A stretch of DNA of 64,000 nucleotides from Prorocentrum cordatum (taxonomy: Eukaryota > Sar > Dinophyceae > Prorocentrales > Prorocentraceae): NCBI GenBank assembly GCA_963575745.1, contig CAUYUJ010016371.1:87470-151469 (forward strand). Direction: 5' to 3'. Numbering within the stretch: position 1 is the stretch's first letter; each line of letters opens with the position of its first letter. The translations under genes were made by a program, and so were the position numbers. The notes under the pieces are model-generated. The model saw only the letters and a list, made by a program, of their open reading frames with translations, was not told where the DNA came from and ran no database searches. Shown piece after piece: positions 49,266 through 60,331 of this stretch.

Positions 49266-50376
49266 CCCTAATGGGCAGTTTTCACCGGCGGCAAACGTAC
49301 GTCCACGGGATCGCGTCTCGGTGGCCAGACCGCGACGGCAATAGATTTGTTCGTCGGCGGTGAGGCAGAGGCAGTCCGCACCAGCGTGGGGCTAATCAGG
49401 GCAACCGAAAGGCAAACTGTCCGGAGTGCAAGAAGAAGGAACGAAGACGAGGGCGGCCAAATGTTGATCGGTTGCTAATGGTGTCGGGGCCTTGTACCGG
49501 ACTCCAGGCGACGAAACCGACGAACAACGATGTTCCGACTACGTTCGTCGCTCGTGGAGTGCACCACGTGCAGGGCACTCCACCACCGCGCGGCGACAAA
49601 TTATACCAGAGGCTCCTCGGAGAGCTCCTTCTGCTTCTTGCCGCCCTGGTTGAAGCGGCGCAGAGCCATTGCAGAGGGCCGATGTGCAAACTCGCGGGTG
49701 CAGCGTGTGGCAGCTAAGGGCCGATCTCACCGAGCTTGGTCCGGAAACAAACGCACCAGGGTGGTGAGAAAGTGCCGAGGACACTCGACTCGCCTTACTC
49801 TGTGTCGGAAGCCCGAGATGGCTACGGCAACAAGCGTTCGCAGCCCAAATACAACTGTTGTCCAAAACCGGCGGCGGTCGCTGTTGTGCAGGGGGGCCTT
49901 TATCTAAAATGCACAGCGAAGCTGGCGAGTCCGACAACGAATCCTGTGCAGAAGAAACAATTCCTGCTGTTCGACTTCGTGCCCCTTGTTTCCGTACCCA
50001 TTTCGGCCCCGCCGATCTGCGGCACCGTGCCCACGTTCGACGAGCGCGCTCCACTACTCACAAAAAGTAGCTACTCGCAAATGGCCCGAATCCGCCGCGG
50101 GGGATTCACGCCCCGTGACATACGGATGACGACACGCTTTGTTTCTGACGTTTGCGAGTCGGCGCTCTGCGAGTCCTGGAACGCGCTGGGCGCCACATGC
50201 CCAGCCAGCAGAGGCGGGGCCGAGAGGGGAGAGCGGGAGGGAGCGGCCGGCGAGGAGCAAGAGGGAAGGGCGCAGGAGGGGGGGAGGGCCTCGAGTGCGG
50301 AGAGCGCAGGTGTGGATAACCAGCCTCGAACTGATCCCTATCCCTAAGATGGAGCAAAAAGAGGAGGACAATCTCA
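49266..50376. other. Region with overlapping ambiguous open frames
   Basis: Several frames on both strands are mildly protein-like, for example plus-strand GESDNESCAEETIPAVRLRA near 49920 and minus-strand TNVVGTSLFVGFVAWSPVQG near 49520. I cannot choose among them and call no gene. CCGTAGCCAT occurs on the minus strand near 49818-49827, the first ten bases of a spliced leader, but the rest does not follow. Confidence 0.3.
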
Positions 50377-50480
50377 GGGATGGGCCCTCAGAAACTGAGG
50401 GAGTCCTTAAGATCGGCATCGAGGTGGGGTGCTGTCAAACATAGGGATAGGATATGTTTCAGACTGGTAAGTGGAGGCTG
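50377..50480. repeat. Family P repeat P2
   Basis: GGGATGGGCCCTCAGAAACT GA, AAGATCGGCATCGAGGTGGG G and CTGGTAAGTGGAGGCTGGCC parallel P1. Confidence 0.7.
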
Positions 50481-51143
50481 GCCACGGCTTCGCAGCTGGG
50501 CTCGCGACTTGCCCATCCGGTGGACGTCATTCGATCCTCCCATACCATATTGTTGGCTCTTGCGAGCCGGCTCTACTCGACGCTAAGCCGACGTTATATC
50601 TATGTGATGCCTTCGATTGCGAAACGCTAATCAACGATAATGCACTCCAGAAGCGGAACGACGAGGGTATACGAGGCTCCAATGATTTGCTACCGAGGCC
50701 CCCCATTGATGGAACCCGAGAGGCAGAGCTGCACAAAAGGTGGATCGAAAAACGGACTGTGGAACAGCAGGCCAGCAACGACTCCAGGGCATCCAAGACG
50801 GGGTTTCGCAGATCGTGGCCCGAGCCATGCGCGCGGACGAGAGAGGGGAGGAGGGGGACCAGGGCATGCCTCTCGAGAACACCGCGGGGGTCATGACATC
50901 TGGGGAGGCCTCGCGGCCCCAGCCACGAAGTCGACCCCCCCGAAAACATCCGCTGACCACGATGGAAACCACCGCAACCGCAAGTTCACAAAAAGATTCC
51001 AGGACGGGCGCAATCCCAAATTTACATGGCAGCGCTTCGCACTTGCACTCACGGTTCACTCTGCACTGCGCGCAGCGCATGCAATTACACGCGCCTTCGC
51101 TTTGCAGACATCACCCCAGGAACCATCTTAATAACACCAAAGG
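50481..51143. other. Region with plus-strand open frames, not assigned
   Basis: Two plus frames look partly protein-like (LYLCDAFDCETLINDNALQK near 50600 and GVSQIVARAMRADERGEEGD near 50810). They overlap each other and neither has a convincing start or end. Confidence 0.3.
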
Positions 51144-53108
51144 TGACCTGTGGGACCTGCGGGACCTGTGGAACCTGCCGGAATTGGGAGAAATGTTGGG
51201 AGCGTGAGCCCTGTGGAACTTGTGGGAGCTGTGCGGGCTGCGGTAGCTGTGGGACCTGAGGGACCTGCGAGACCTGTGGGACCCTTGGGACCTGTGGGAC
51301 GCGTGGGCCTGGTGGGACCTGTAGGGCCTTCGAAATTGCAAAACTTGTCGTCCCTGCGAGACCTGTGGGACCTGTGGGACCTGCGGGGCTTGCGCCACCT
51401 GCGACACCTGCCTGACCTGTCGGACCTTTAGGACCTGAGGGACTCGTAGGACCTGTGGGACCTGCAGGACCTGCGATACCAGTGGGACCTGTGGCGCCTG
51501 TGGCACCTGTAGGCCCCGTGGGACCTGCGGAACTTGCGGGGCCTGCGGGACCGGCGCGACATGTGGGACCTGTGGGACCTGTGGGACCGGAGGGGCTGGG
51601 TGGACCTGTGGGGCCTGTGGGACCTGTAGGGCCTGAGGGGCCTGTGGGGCATGCGTCGCCTGTGGGACGTGTGGGACATGCGGGACCTGCGCGACCTGCG
51701 AAACCTGTGGGACGTGCGGGTCCTGCGGAACCTGCGGGACCTGCGGACCCCGTGGCCCTTGTAGGACCTGTAAGCCCTATCGGGCCTGTGGGACCTGTGG
51801 GGCCTTCGGGGCATGTGGGACCTGGGGGGACTGGAACTTGCGGGGCCTGCGGGACTTGCCAGACCTACGAGGCCTGCGGGGCTTGCGGGACTTGTAGGAC
51901 CTGTGGGACATGTGGGGCATGTGGAACTTGTGGGACATGTGGGATATGCTGGGCCTGCGGGATTTGTGGGACCTACGCGACCTGCGGGACTTGTGGGACT
52001 CGTGGGACCTGTGCTGGCGGCGGGACCTGTCGGACCTGCGGGACCTGTGGGACCCGGGGGGCCTGTGGGACCTGTGGGACCTGAGGGACCTGGGAGACCT
52101 GCGGAACCTGTGGGACCTGTGAGAGCTGCGGGACCTGCGGGACATGTGCGACCGGTGGACCTGCGAGAACCTGTGAAACCTGTGGGGTCATTCATACCTG
52201 TGGGACCTGTGGCACCTGCGGACCTGCGGGACCTGCGGGTCCTGTGGGACCTGTTGGACCTATGGGTCCTCTGGGACCTACGGGACCTGTGGGAATTGCG
52301 GGACATGCGGGACCTGCGAGACCTTTAAAACCTGTAAGACCCGTGGGGCCTGCGGAACCTGTGGGACGTGCGGGACCTGCATGTGGGACCTGTGGGACCT
52401 GCGGGGCCTGCGGGGCCTATGGAGTATGCGGGACTGGCGGGTCCTGCGCGACCTGCGAGACCTGTGGGAAATACGGACCCTGTGGATCCTGTGGGGCCTG
52501 CGGGACCTGTGGGGCTTGTGGGACCTGTAGGACCTGTGGGACCTGTGGGACCCAGTGGGACCTGCGGGACCTGCGGGGCCTGCGGGGCCTGCAGGACCTG
52601 CGAGACCTGCGCGACACGCGGGACCTGCGGAACCTGCGGAACCTATGGGACATGTGAAACATGTGGGACCTGTGGGGCCTGTGGGACCTGTGGGGCCCGC
52701 GAGGCCTGTGGGACCCTTGGGACCTGTGGGACGTGTGGGACCTGTAGGACCTGCGAGACCTGTGGGACCTTTGGCACCTTCTTTGCGACTTGTGGGTCCT
52801 GTGGGACCTGTAAGACCTGTAGGACCTGTGGGACCTGTGGGACCTGCGGGACCTGTGACACCTGCAAGACCTTGGGACCGGTGGGATCTGTTGGGCCTGA
52901 GGGACCTGTGGGACCTGTGGGACCTGCGGGACTGCGGGACCTCCGGGACCTGTGGCACCTGTGGCACCTGTGCGGCCTGTGGGACCTGCGGGACCTGCGG
53001 GACCTGCGGGACCGGCGAGACCTTCGAGACCTGCGGGACCCGTGGGACCTATGGGACCTGTGGGACATCTGGGACACGTGGGACATGTGGAACCTGTGGG
53101 ACCTGTGA
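51144..53108 (+). repeat. ~2-kb 9-bp satellite with collagen-like frame
   Basis: More than 200 degenerate copies of GGGACCTGT/GGGACCTGC. As the 9-bp unit is a multiple of three and free of stops, long frames exist in every phase: one gives collagen-like (G-P-V/A)n such as [12 protein letters not shown], one gives TCGTCGTCG, one gives DLWDLRDL. A few stops interrupt each phase. Nothing favours one phase, so I annotate the DNA as satellite and not as a collagen gene. Confidence 0.95.
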
Positions 53109-53290
53109 CCGCCGAGGACCCAAGTAAGGCCCTGAATTCTGGGACCGCCAGGCACCCAAGTAAGGACCTTACTTGGGACCCCGGGAATTCCTTATTAAAA
53201 TTTGGTGGATCGACAGATGTCTCGCACTTTGGGGACCATCGAGGCCCCCCGGGGGGCATTTATTAAGGAACCAGAAGTTTCCTTACGTCC
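53109..53290. repeat. Palindrome beside the satellite
   Basis: CCCAAGTAAGG-A-CCTTACTTGGG (53155-53177) is a perfect 23-bp palindrome. ACCCAAGTAAGG also occurs once more at 53119-53130 and GGGAATTCC and CCTGAATTCTGGG lie close by. No gene. Confidence 0.9.
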
Positions 53291-53504
53291 ACCATGTTTT
53301 CTTGGAGCGGAAAGACCCAAAGTTCAAACGTCCCGGCGTGGCCGTCGGAGGCCCCCAACCAGCCACCCAGCTTGGAAACGCGCGGCAAATGTTTCGCCGA
53401 GGCTGAACGCGACTCTGCTGCCGTCGCCACCGTAGCTGCACTGCATCCGGTGATCCACTGGCCTCAGGGCCCCGAAGAGTAAGCCTCCTAGCGGTGTCCT
53501 GACG
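53291..53504. other. Intergenic
   Basis: No gene supported. Confidence 0.4.
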
Positions 53505-54190
53505 ACCTACTGGAATCTGGGGGGGGACCGCCGGGGGACCTCCCCTGGTCCTCCTGGGGGCCTCCCGCAAACTTCCAGAAGGGGGCTGGGAGGTCTCCCA
53601 GAAGCTTTTTCTGGTCCTTGCAAGCCTGCTGGGAATCCTCCCCGAGGACCAGGGTCCGGGAGCCTCCCCCAGACCTCGAAATCTGGCAGGGCTCCCTCCA
53701 AGGGGAAACTTCCGGGGAGACCAGGGGAGGCCCCCTGGAAACCTCCCCTGGTCCTCCCGGGCCGCTGGGGGGAAACTTGGTGGAGGACCAGGTGAGGTCT
53801 CCTGGAAGCTTCCCCTGGTCCTCCCGAAAGCCTCCCACAGGAGACCTCCCCCCTGCGGGAACTCTCATCGGAGGCTTCCAGGTGAACCAGGGGAAGCCTC
53901 CCAGAGACCTCCCCTGGTCGTCCCGGAAGCCTGGGGGAGGCCTCGCCTGGTGCTCCCAGGGGCCGTGGGAAGCCTGTCGCCACACCTTGTGGAAACCAAG
54001 GGAAGCCTCCGGAAGGCCTCCCCAAGCCCTCGGGGGGATCAGGGGGAGGTCTCCAGGAGAACCAGAGGAAGTCTGGTGGAGGCCCCCTCCACCTCGCCGG
54101 AGGAGGGCCCGCTGGGAGGTCTGGTCGACGTGGAAGGGGGGCATCCCACCAGACCTGTTGGAGGTGGAAGGGAGGTCTGGTACCAGACCT
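53505..54190. repeat. CCTGGTCCTCCC-type minisatellite
   Basis: Degenerate units of about 30-45 bp built from CCTCCCCTGGTCCTCC, GGAAGCCTCC and GAAACTT words. A 485-codon minus-strand frame runs through it (53488-54945), explained by the absence of stops in the repeat. Confidence 0.85.
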
Positions 54191-56026
54191 AGTGGGGTTG
54201 GGGGTAACTGAAGACCCAGCCCAGGCAAAGCAAGAAAACCAGCATGGAGGCGAACGCGGCCCAAGACGGCACCAATATACCCCCCAGGCAACTCACGACG
54301 GCCCAAGAGGGCCCCTAATGTCCCAGGTAGCCCCATATACGACTCAAGAGTGTCCCAGGAGGCCCCCATGACAACCCGACAGTAACCCATGACATACCAC
54401 ATGTTGTCCATGTGTGCCACGTGAGAACCCCAGGAGACGCAATAATGAGACAAGGAGAACGAAATGGAAGAAGGGAGGGTGACAACATGGGGGACGTGGG
54501 AAGGGGGAGGGCGACGACGTAGACGAAGGAGTGCGCCCCGAAGCGGCGCGGAAGAGCGCGTCACATGTTGCGGCCCTTGCAACGCTATGGGCGACGACAT
54601 GTCGCGCGTTATGGCTTTCGTGGCGGTGCTCGAAGACTCGCCACGCCGAGTGTTGCGCGGTCGCGGTGCGCGGAAGTTGCCGCGAACAGATCGGCATGAC
54701 GCACGCGCCGTGGTTTCTACCACAACCGCGCGACGCGTATGATTTGTCAACAATGTCGCGCCCTCCACGAGCGGACCGGGCCCTCCACCTTGAGACGTGC
54801 GCAATAAAACACCATCAAAACATAATGCGAGTGGACGAGGGGGAAAGCAACCAGAAGAGGTCGCGCGAAAGGTGGACAACAAATGAACAATGCTCACAAA
54901 AAAAAACACATGCGCAAACGCCCAACGAAACAAACTTATAGACACTCCAACAATTTGGCGCGCCGCGAAGAAGGGAAAAGGGGCGGGGGGCCCGCGTGGC
55001 CACGAGGAACAAACTTAACGGCATGGTAATCGCTACTGGACACGCCGTCACGCAGAGCCGCTCTGACAACACACACGCACACGGGCGCATCATCGCGCAA
55101 AAGCGGCCGAACCACGCCGCGCGAAGCATCGCTGCGCCAAGGCAGTCCGCCCATGCAAAACACGCGCAAATGGCATCCGAAAAGAGCGCTACGCGCCGCG
55201 CAAACGAATATGGCGCGGTGCCGCAACAATCAGGCGGCTACGAATGTAAACTCCTCTGAACTGCGCGCACGCGCGTCGTGTTAAACAGGCCGCGCCGCGC
55301 AGGCACGCCACTCGGTCTCGCGCCAGCACGTCGAAGGGAAGGTCTGCGGGAGACGCTCTGCAAGTGGCAATGAAGCAACCCCACGAGAACGCGATACATG
55401 TGAAATCGAAGCACGTGCCAACAGTAACCGCGACAACAGAACAACCAACAAAAAATCATTTTAAAGAAACATCCATAACTTCCGGTTGCGCTGGTTTCTT
55501 GCGCGGTCATCCGCCCCCCCCCCGGGCGAAGGGCAGCCGTTCGGGTCCCACCGGGGCGAGCCCGGCCGCGTCGACGCTCGGGCCGCCGCGGGCCCACGCT
55601 CGGAGCTGCGCGGCGAGCTCCTGCAGGGACGACGCGGGCCCTGGCCACGGGTGGCCCTCCCTCCTCCCACACCTCTGGGAGGCCACGCTCGGTGTGCGTG
55701 TGTATGCGCGGGCGCGGGCGGTCGCTGGACGCTGGACGTGGATAAAAGGGGCGAATCGCGCAGCACCACCGATTCCTGGGCAGCATCGGGGTGCAGCGGC
55801 GCCGACCCCCAGAGGTCTGGACCCCCTCTCTGGGACAAATCTTTCATCCTGGGCTGATGCTCGAGGGTCCCGAGGCCCAGTGAGGGCCCCCGGCGGCCCA
55901 AATTCAGAAAAACGTCCGTCGTGTTTTTTGTAGATGGGGCTCCGGATCGAACCGCATCGCCGATGCATCGACGATGCGGAGCGCTTCTCCGACCCCGCCT
56001 ACTCCGATTTTAGCTGTGGGTAGCCT
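54191..56026. other. Intergenic, no supported gene
   Basis: Includes CCCCATATACGACTCAAGAG and similar CCC-A-GAGG words near 54300-54370, and short A-runs near 54899. The hydrophobic minus frame near 55460 (FFKMIFCWLFCCRGYCWHVL) is isolated. I support no gene here. Confidence 0.35.
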
Positions 56027-56176
56027 TAGGTCGGGCATGTCCTCATGCAGGTAGATTTTGGACGAAATTGGAAAATGCTCAAATATGGTGAAAAAATATT
56101 GGAAAACATCGTCCCCAGACTAGGTCCTGGATATTCTTGAATCTTCCTCCTGTAGAGGGACAGGCCCGACATAAGA
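56027..56176. mobile_element. Family A element A8
   Basis: Left TTAGGTCGGGCATGTCCTCA TGCAGG, right CTCCTGTAGAGGGACAGGCC CGACATAAGAGTGG; the last part AAGAGTGGC is also seen after A5. Confidence 0.85.
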
Positions 56177-56459
56177 GTGGCCTGGGACCGCACAACCTGT
56201 TCGGAAACGTAAGACTCGGGTTCGGATGACTCGGGCTGGCCTGACGGGGCCATCATTGGAATGACGAGACACAATCTGAAGTTTGACGCGAGCTCCCGCT
56301 GCAAGCATCCCACGAAAACTGGGCCGTCAAGAAACCCAGGACATGCTCGTCAAAGAGCGTCGGCAAGCCCGACTTCCCGCGTACTCGAGTCTGACGTTTC
56401 CCCAACACCTGGGACCCTGCTTTGGGTGACCAAATAGGGGGTCCAGCTAAAAGGGGGGT
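56177..56459. other. Intergenic
   Basis: No gene supported. Confidence 0.4.
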
Positions 56460-56650
56460 GGTGCAATAGATTTGGGGCAATTGTACTGCGAATGCATTGC
56501 GCCGGAGAATTGTATTGCATTGTATTACAAGTAATGTATTGCACGCGACAGCCCAGCACTACATCTGCGCCCCGGAATGTGTTGCACGCCTCAAATGTAC
56601 TGCAACCCCACATATATTGTGCACCAAATCTATTGCACCACCCCCTTGCC
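56460..56650. repeat. K-like tract of TATTGCAC words
   Basis: Repeated ATTGCATTGTATTACA, TGTATTGCACG and TCTATTGCACCA words; GGTGCAATAGATTTGGGGCA at 56459 faces CACCAAATCTATTGCACCA near 56623. Confidence 0.7.
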
Positions 56651-56704
56651 GCTGGACCCCCTCATCATCACATCATCACCGGGGGGCACTCCTCGGGGAT
56701 CTTC

Positions 56705-56925
56705 TGACCTGGGTCAATCCAGACCCGGGTCAGTCAGGCGTTGCAGAATCCTGCAGGACCCTGCACCCAAGCCCAGGTCAATGCTATGGATCCTGCAAGA
56801 TCCTGCTGGATCCTGCACCCAAGCCAGGGTCAGTGCGACCCCGGCCCTGCAGGATCCTGCAAGATCCCGCGCTCTGGCTGACCCCCGTTTGCCCCGACCT
56901 CCGCCTCGAGGCTCCCGACCTCTCC
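56705..56925. repeat. Family L repeat L3
   Basis: CTGGGTCAATCCAGACCCGG GTCAGTCAGGC, GATCCTGCA words, CTGGCTGACCCCCGTTTGC, then CCTCGAGGCTCCC. Confidence 0.88.
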
Positions 56926-56939
56926 GGAGCGGTCAAGAG

Positions 56940-57112
56940 GGGGGTGTCCAAGAGGGGGGGGTGTAAATCATGACCGTCGGCATGTGCGCGGCACAGCGGG
57001 GGGTCCAGGGACGTAATGAAATAAGAAGGGGCGCCATGAAATCTGGGGAAATAGCATGGCCCACGCCATGATACCCACCCCCCCCTAGTCATCACCCCCC
57101 TCTTTTCCGCCC
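56940..57112. repeat. Family R repeat R2
   Basis: Second full copy of the segment at 12265-12428, ending CCATGATACCCACCCCCCCC TAGTCATCACCCCCCTC. It follows L3 directly. Confidence 0.8.
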
Positions 57113-57119
57113 CCGAACC

Positions 57120-57214
57120 TCCCACCGCCGCCCCGCCTCCGGGGCACGAGAACGGGAGGTCGTGCGTGTGGTCGACCTCGTCGCAGTTCCACGCCGACTG
57201 CACCTGTGGCGAGC
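57120..57214 (-). CDS. Possible exon after a pyrimidine tract
   Basis: After GCTCGCCACAG the minus frame reads VQSAWNCDEVDHTHDLPFSC PGGG. Two Cys and a charged centre suggest real protein, but no partner exon is identified. A 380-bp TCC tract lies upstream on the same strand. Confidence 0.25.
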
Positions 57215-57279
57215 GGGGCGGGCCCCGCGCTCCTCTCCCCCCCCGCCTCGCCTTCGGGGTGGCAGGGGGGGGGGGGGGG

Positions 57280-57672
57280 GAGAAACAGAAGGGACGAGGG
57301 AGGAGGAGAAGCAGGAGGAGGAGGAAGAGGAGGAGGAGGAGGAGCAGGAGCAGGCGGAGGAGGAGGAGGAACAGGAGGAGGAGGAAGAGGAGGAGGAGAA
57401 GGAGGAGGAAGAGGAGGAGCAGGAGGAGCAAGAGGAGCAGGAGGAGGACGACGAGGGACGAGGAGAGAGTAGGGGAACGAGGGGTGGACCAGGGAGGGCG
57501 AGGGAGGACGAGGGATAACGAGGGATGGGGGAGGAAGAGGAGACAGGAGGCAGGAGGCAGGAGGAGGAGGCAGGAGGAGGAGGAGGAGCAGGAGGAGGAG
57601 GAGGAGGAGGAGGCGAAGGAGGAGGAGGAGGAGGAGGAGGAGGAGGAGGAGGAGGAGGAGGAGGGACGAGGA
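57280..57672. repeat. GGA tract with GCA interruptions
   Basis: GGAGGAGCAGGAGG-type repeats, interrupted by a GGACGAGGG-rich stretch near 57450-57540. Confidence 0.93.
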
Positions 57673-57868
57673 GGAGGAGCGAGAACCGCCACGGGCCAGC
57701 GAGCACGCGAGAATCCGCTGGAGCACGGCCGGCAGATCAGGCGCCCAAGAACCTCCTCTCGGGGGGTGCCAGAAGTGTTCGTCGCTCAGGGCGTCTCCGG
57801 CTCTTCACGGCATCCTGGCTGCCCCTGGGAGACCCAGGGGCCTCACGAGGTGTGCTTTGGAGGCCGTG

Positions 57869-57937
57869 GGGGCCTCCTTGGAAGTCCTTGGGACACCATG
57901 GGCCAGGGGCACCTCTGGCAACAGCCGATCCGATGTT
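57869..57937. repeat. Family U repeat U1
   Basis: CCTCCTTGGAAGTCCTTGGG ACACCATGGGCCAGGGGCAC CTCTGGCAACAGCC parallels 58408-58480. Confidence 0.8.
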
Positions 57938-58202
57938 CGGCGACTCCCAAGGAAGTGGCTTCCAATGGGTGCGGCTCGCAACCCCCTTCCTGGGTGGGGC
58001 GGGCGAGGCCCTCGACAAAGTCCTCAGCCGCGCCCCGACGTGGCCCGAGGAGGGCAACGTCGTGCCATCCCTGTTGAGCCCCAAACAGCGCCGAGCGCAA
58101 ACCACACCCGGGCGTAAGCACACCCTCAGTGGTCGCCTAGTCGCGGAGACCTCCGAAGGCTTATGTGAACGCTCATGTTTTTCGTTGACAGGGGTGTGAG
58201 GG

Positions 58203-58407
58203 AGACGAGGAGGAGGAGGGAGGAGGGAGGAGGGAGGAGGGAGGAGGGAGGAGGGAGGAGGGAGGAGGGAGGAGGGAGGAAGGAGGAGGAGGAGGAGGAG
58301 GAGGAGGAGGAGGAGGAGGAGGAGGAGGAGGAGGAGGGAGGAGGAGGAGGAGGAGGAGAGGAGGAGGAGGAGGGAGGAGGAGGAGGAGGAGGAGGAGGAG
58401 GAGGAGA
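58203..58407. repeat. GGAGGGA / (GGA)n tract
   Basis: Starts with about ten GGAGGGA heptamers, then pure GGA. Confidence 0.95.
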
Positions 58408-58480
58408 CGGCCTCCTTGGAAATCCTGGGGACACCATGGGCAAGGGACGCCTCCGGCAGCAGTCACGCTCCGGTGCTCCC
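58408..58480. repeat. Family U repeat U2
   Basis: CCTCCTTGGAAATCCTGGGG ACACCATGGGCAAGGGACGC CTCCGGCAGCAG, direct copy of U1 about 540 bp away, each adjoining a GGA tract. Confidence 0.8.
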
Positions 58481-58513
58481 CCCCTCCTCGAGGGATCGCA
58501 GGGGCCACCCCCC

Positions 58514-58615
58514 CCAGGGGGGCGGCAGGCGGCACACCACGTCGCTGCCGAAGTGCGCGTAGTTGTCGGCGTTGTCCAGCTGCTGCGCCTGCGACAATCT
58601 CACCATGACCTCCCC
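58514..58615 (-). CDS. Exon-like scrap resembling an M35 metallopeptidase C-terminus
   Basis: The minus frame reads VMVRLSQAQQLDNADNYAHF GSDVVC. The word DNADNYxxF close to the C-terminus is characteristic of deuterolysin-type (M35) zinc peptidases. Neither the HExxH zinc motif nor other parts of the enzyme were found nearby. A GGA tract follows downstream. This could be one exon of a larger gene or a pseudogene fragment. Confidence 0.35.
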
Positions 58616-58716
58616 GCCCCGCGCGCGCGGAGCGCGCTGCTCGCGGCAAGCTCGAGCGAACGAACGAGCGAAAAGTCATACGCCCCAAGCACGTGGACTC
58701 GTGCACTTGACCACCC

Positions 58717-59010
58717 GTGCAAAAGTGGACTGCTCTGGCCTACCACACCACAGCATCACTCGTGTCGGCGCCCAGCTGCGCAGCGACCCTCCCGGCCTGC
58801 GTTGACCACCCGTTCCTGGGGCGACCAGTCTTCCTGACGTACTTGTGCGGCAAGTGCCCAGCTCAACAGGACATCCGATCCGAGGGGTCGGCCGGTCTGG
58901 GCCCTGGGAAGCGAATCCTGTACCCAGAACGAGTGCATCGTCCCAAGCCCATACTGACTGACGAGCGGCAGAGTTGTTTCTGGCCACGGCGCGCCTCGGC
59001 TTCAGTTTAG
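58717..59010 (+). CDS. Hypothetical ORF, 97 aa, uncertain
   Basis: Plus frame with VDHPFLGRPVFLTYLCGKCP, QQDIRSEGSAGLGPGKRILY and PKPILTDERQSCFWPRRA. The CGKCP word and mixed composition are more protein-like than neighbouring frames, but no domain is recognised and no splice context helps. Confidence 0.25.
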   Translation: MQKWTALAYHTTASLVSAPSCAATLPACVDHPFLGRPVFLTYLCGKCPAQQDIRSEGSAGLGPGKRILYPERVHRPKPILTDERQSCFWPRRASASV

Positions 59011-59204
59011 GTCCCCCGTCCACCGTGAGTTGAGGGATGAAAAAACGGCCCTACACTGGGTTACAAGTGCGTGGTCTGTAAACCTCCTGGGAACCCTCAA
59101 CGCCTAGAACAGCCAGGACGCGGCACATCACGCAGGGTTTACCCTGTCAGCCCACAGGAGTTTCAGCGCACAGCGCCTCGTAAACCCTTCCAGGGAGTCC
59201 TTGG

Positions 59205-59343
59205 CTGAGGTTGGGCCTGTCCTCCTACAGCGAATAATCCAAAAGTATTCAAACAATTATCAAACATGGTGGAAAAATCGTCCCCAGAATACTTTTTGAC
59301 TATTTTTGAAGATTCCTCCTGTAGAGGGACACGCCCGACTTAG
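59205..59343. mobile_element. Family A element A9
   Basis: Left GAGGTTGGGCCTGTCCTCCT ACAG, right TTCCTCCTGTAGAGGGACAC GCCCGACTTA. Confidence 0.85.
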
Positions 59344-59600
59344 AGAACCGGGGCCCACAGTGGGCGGGCTCAGGGCACTCGGGCAACGATCGTGGACCTG
59401 CGCCCGGAGCCCAGTCGGTCCTGCAGGAATCCCCCCTCTGAGCTCGCGGAGGTCTCTTCTGCCGCCGTCAACTTCTCCATATTTTTCAACTGCTCGAAAG
59501 TTGCCTGGATACCCTAATGTCAGCCAGCGTCGACTCCAAATAGATTAGACGACTCAAATCAAGGAATCAGAGGAATCAAGCATGCTTCGAATCCGCACTC
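59344..59600. other. Intergenic
   Basis: No gene supported. Confidence 0.4.
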
Positions 59601-59735
59601 AGCAAGCAAGCAAGCGTGCAAGCAAGCGCGCAAGCACGCGAGCAGAAAAGCAAGCAGGAAGGCATAGACACAGGCGTATCCATAGGAGTTAGGGGGGAGG
59701 CATAGGCATAGGCATAGGCATAGGCATAGCCATAA
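59601..59735. repeat. (CAAG)n and (CATAGG)n microsatellites
   Basis: GCAAGCAAGCAAGCGTGCAA at 59602 and CATAGGCATAGGCATAGG at 59701. Confidence 0.95.
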
Positions 59736-59790
59736 GAGTTGGGGGGCATAGGAATTGGGGGGGGCGGGGGCATAGGACCAATCAGTAGGG

Positions 59791-59953
59791 TTAAGTCGGG
59801 CATGTCTCCCTACAGGGTGATTTTCGATGAAGAATAACAAATATTTAAAAGATACTCCACAATGGTGAAACAAATACTCCAAAAATCGTCCCCCGACTAG
59901 TTTTGTTACTATTGTTGGATACTCCCCCCAATAGAGGGACAGGCCCGACTTAA
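59791..59953. mobile_element. Family A element A10, intact ends and target duplication
   Basis: TTAAGTCGGGCATGTCTCCC TACAGG at the left and AATAGAGGGACAGGCCCGAC TTAA at the right. CAGTAGGG precedes (59783-59790) and follows (59954-59961) the element: an 8-bp target duplication, as in A3. 163 bp. Confidence 0.93.
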
Positions 59954-59961
59954 CAGTAGGG

Positions 59962-60331
59962 TTTGAGCCGGGACTCCTATGGTGCAAGCCTACTTGGAGA
60001 AAAGTGCCTTTCCGTGTTGGTTGACTTCTTGGTGCTCCTCGAGCTGCCACCAAAAAAGCACACTTGTCCAACTTGTTCCAACGTGCGGGCCCGTGCAGAC
60101 AGTTGCTTGTCAACGTTGTCCCAGTTACTTCGCCGTCAGCACAAAGTTCCTTCCCTCTCCGAAGGCCGACTTTTGAGCGCGCACGGATCCCCTGGGAAGC
60201 TGGAGAGACGGAGCGTCTCTCCGACTCCTCATTTTGTGATAGCTGTTCATTGCGCGGGGGAGTCTTCGGGAGCCCTCATTGGGCCTGTGACACCCCCGAC
60301 TTGGAGGCGGCCAGCAGGCTGCGCTGGTCGG
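59962..60331. other. Intergenic
   Basis: No gene supported. Confidence 0.4.

Noticed and set aside
49810-49830. A relic spliced leader on the minus strand (CCGTAGCCAT)
   Set aside because: Ten bases match, but the second half (CTCGGGCTTC) does not; too weak alone.
51150-53259. A collagen-like structural gene
   Set aside because: All three phases of the 9-bp satellite are equally open, there is no start, signal peptide or flanking domain, and stops break the (GPx)n phase.
53488-54945. A 485-codon minus-strand gene
   Set aside because: The frame runs through a degenerate minisatellite and then through unrelated sequence, with no recognisable domain.
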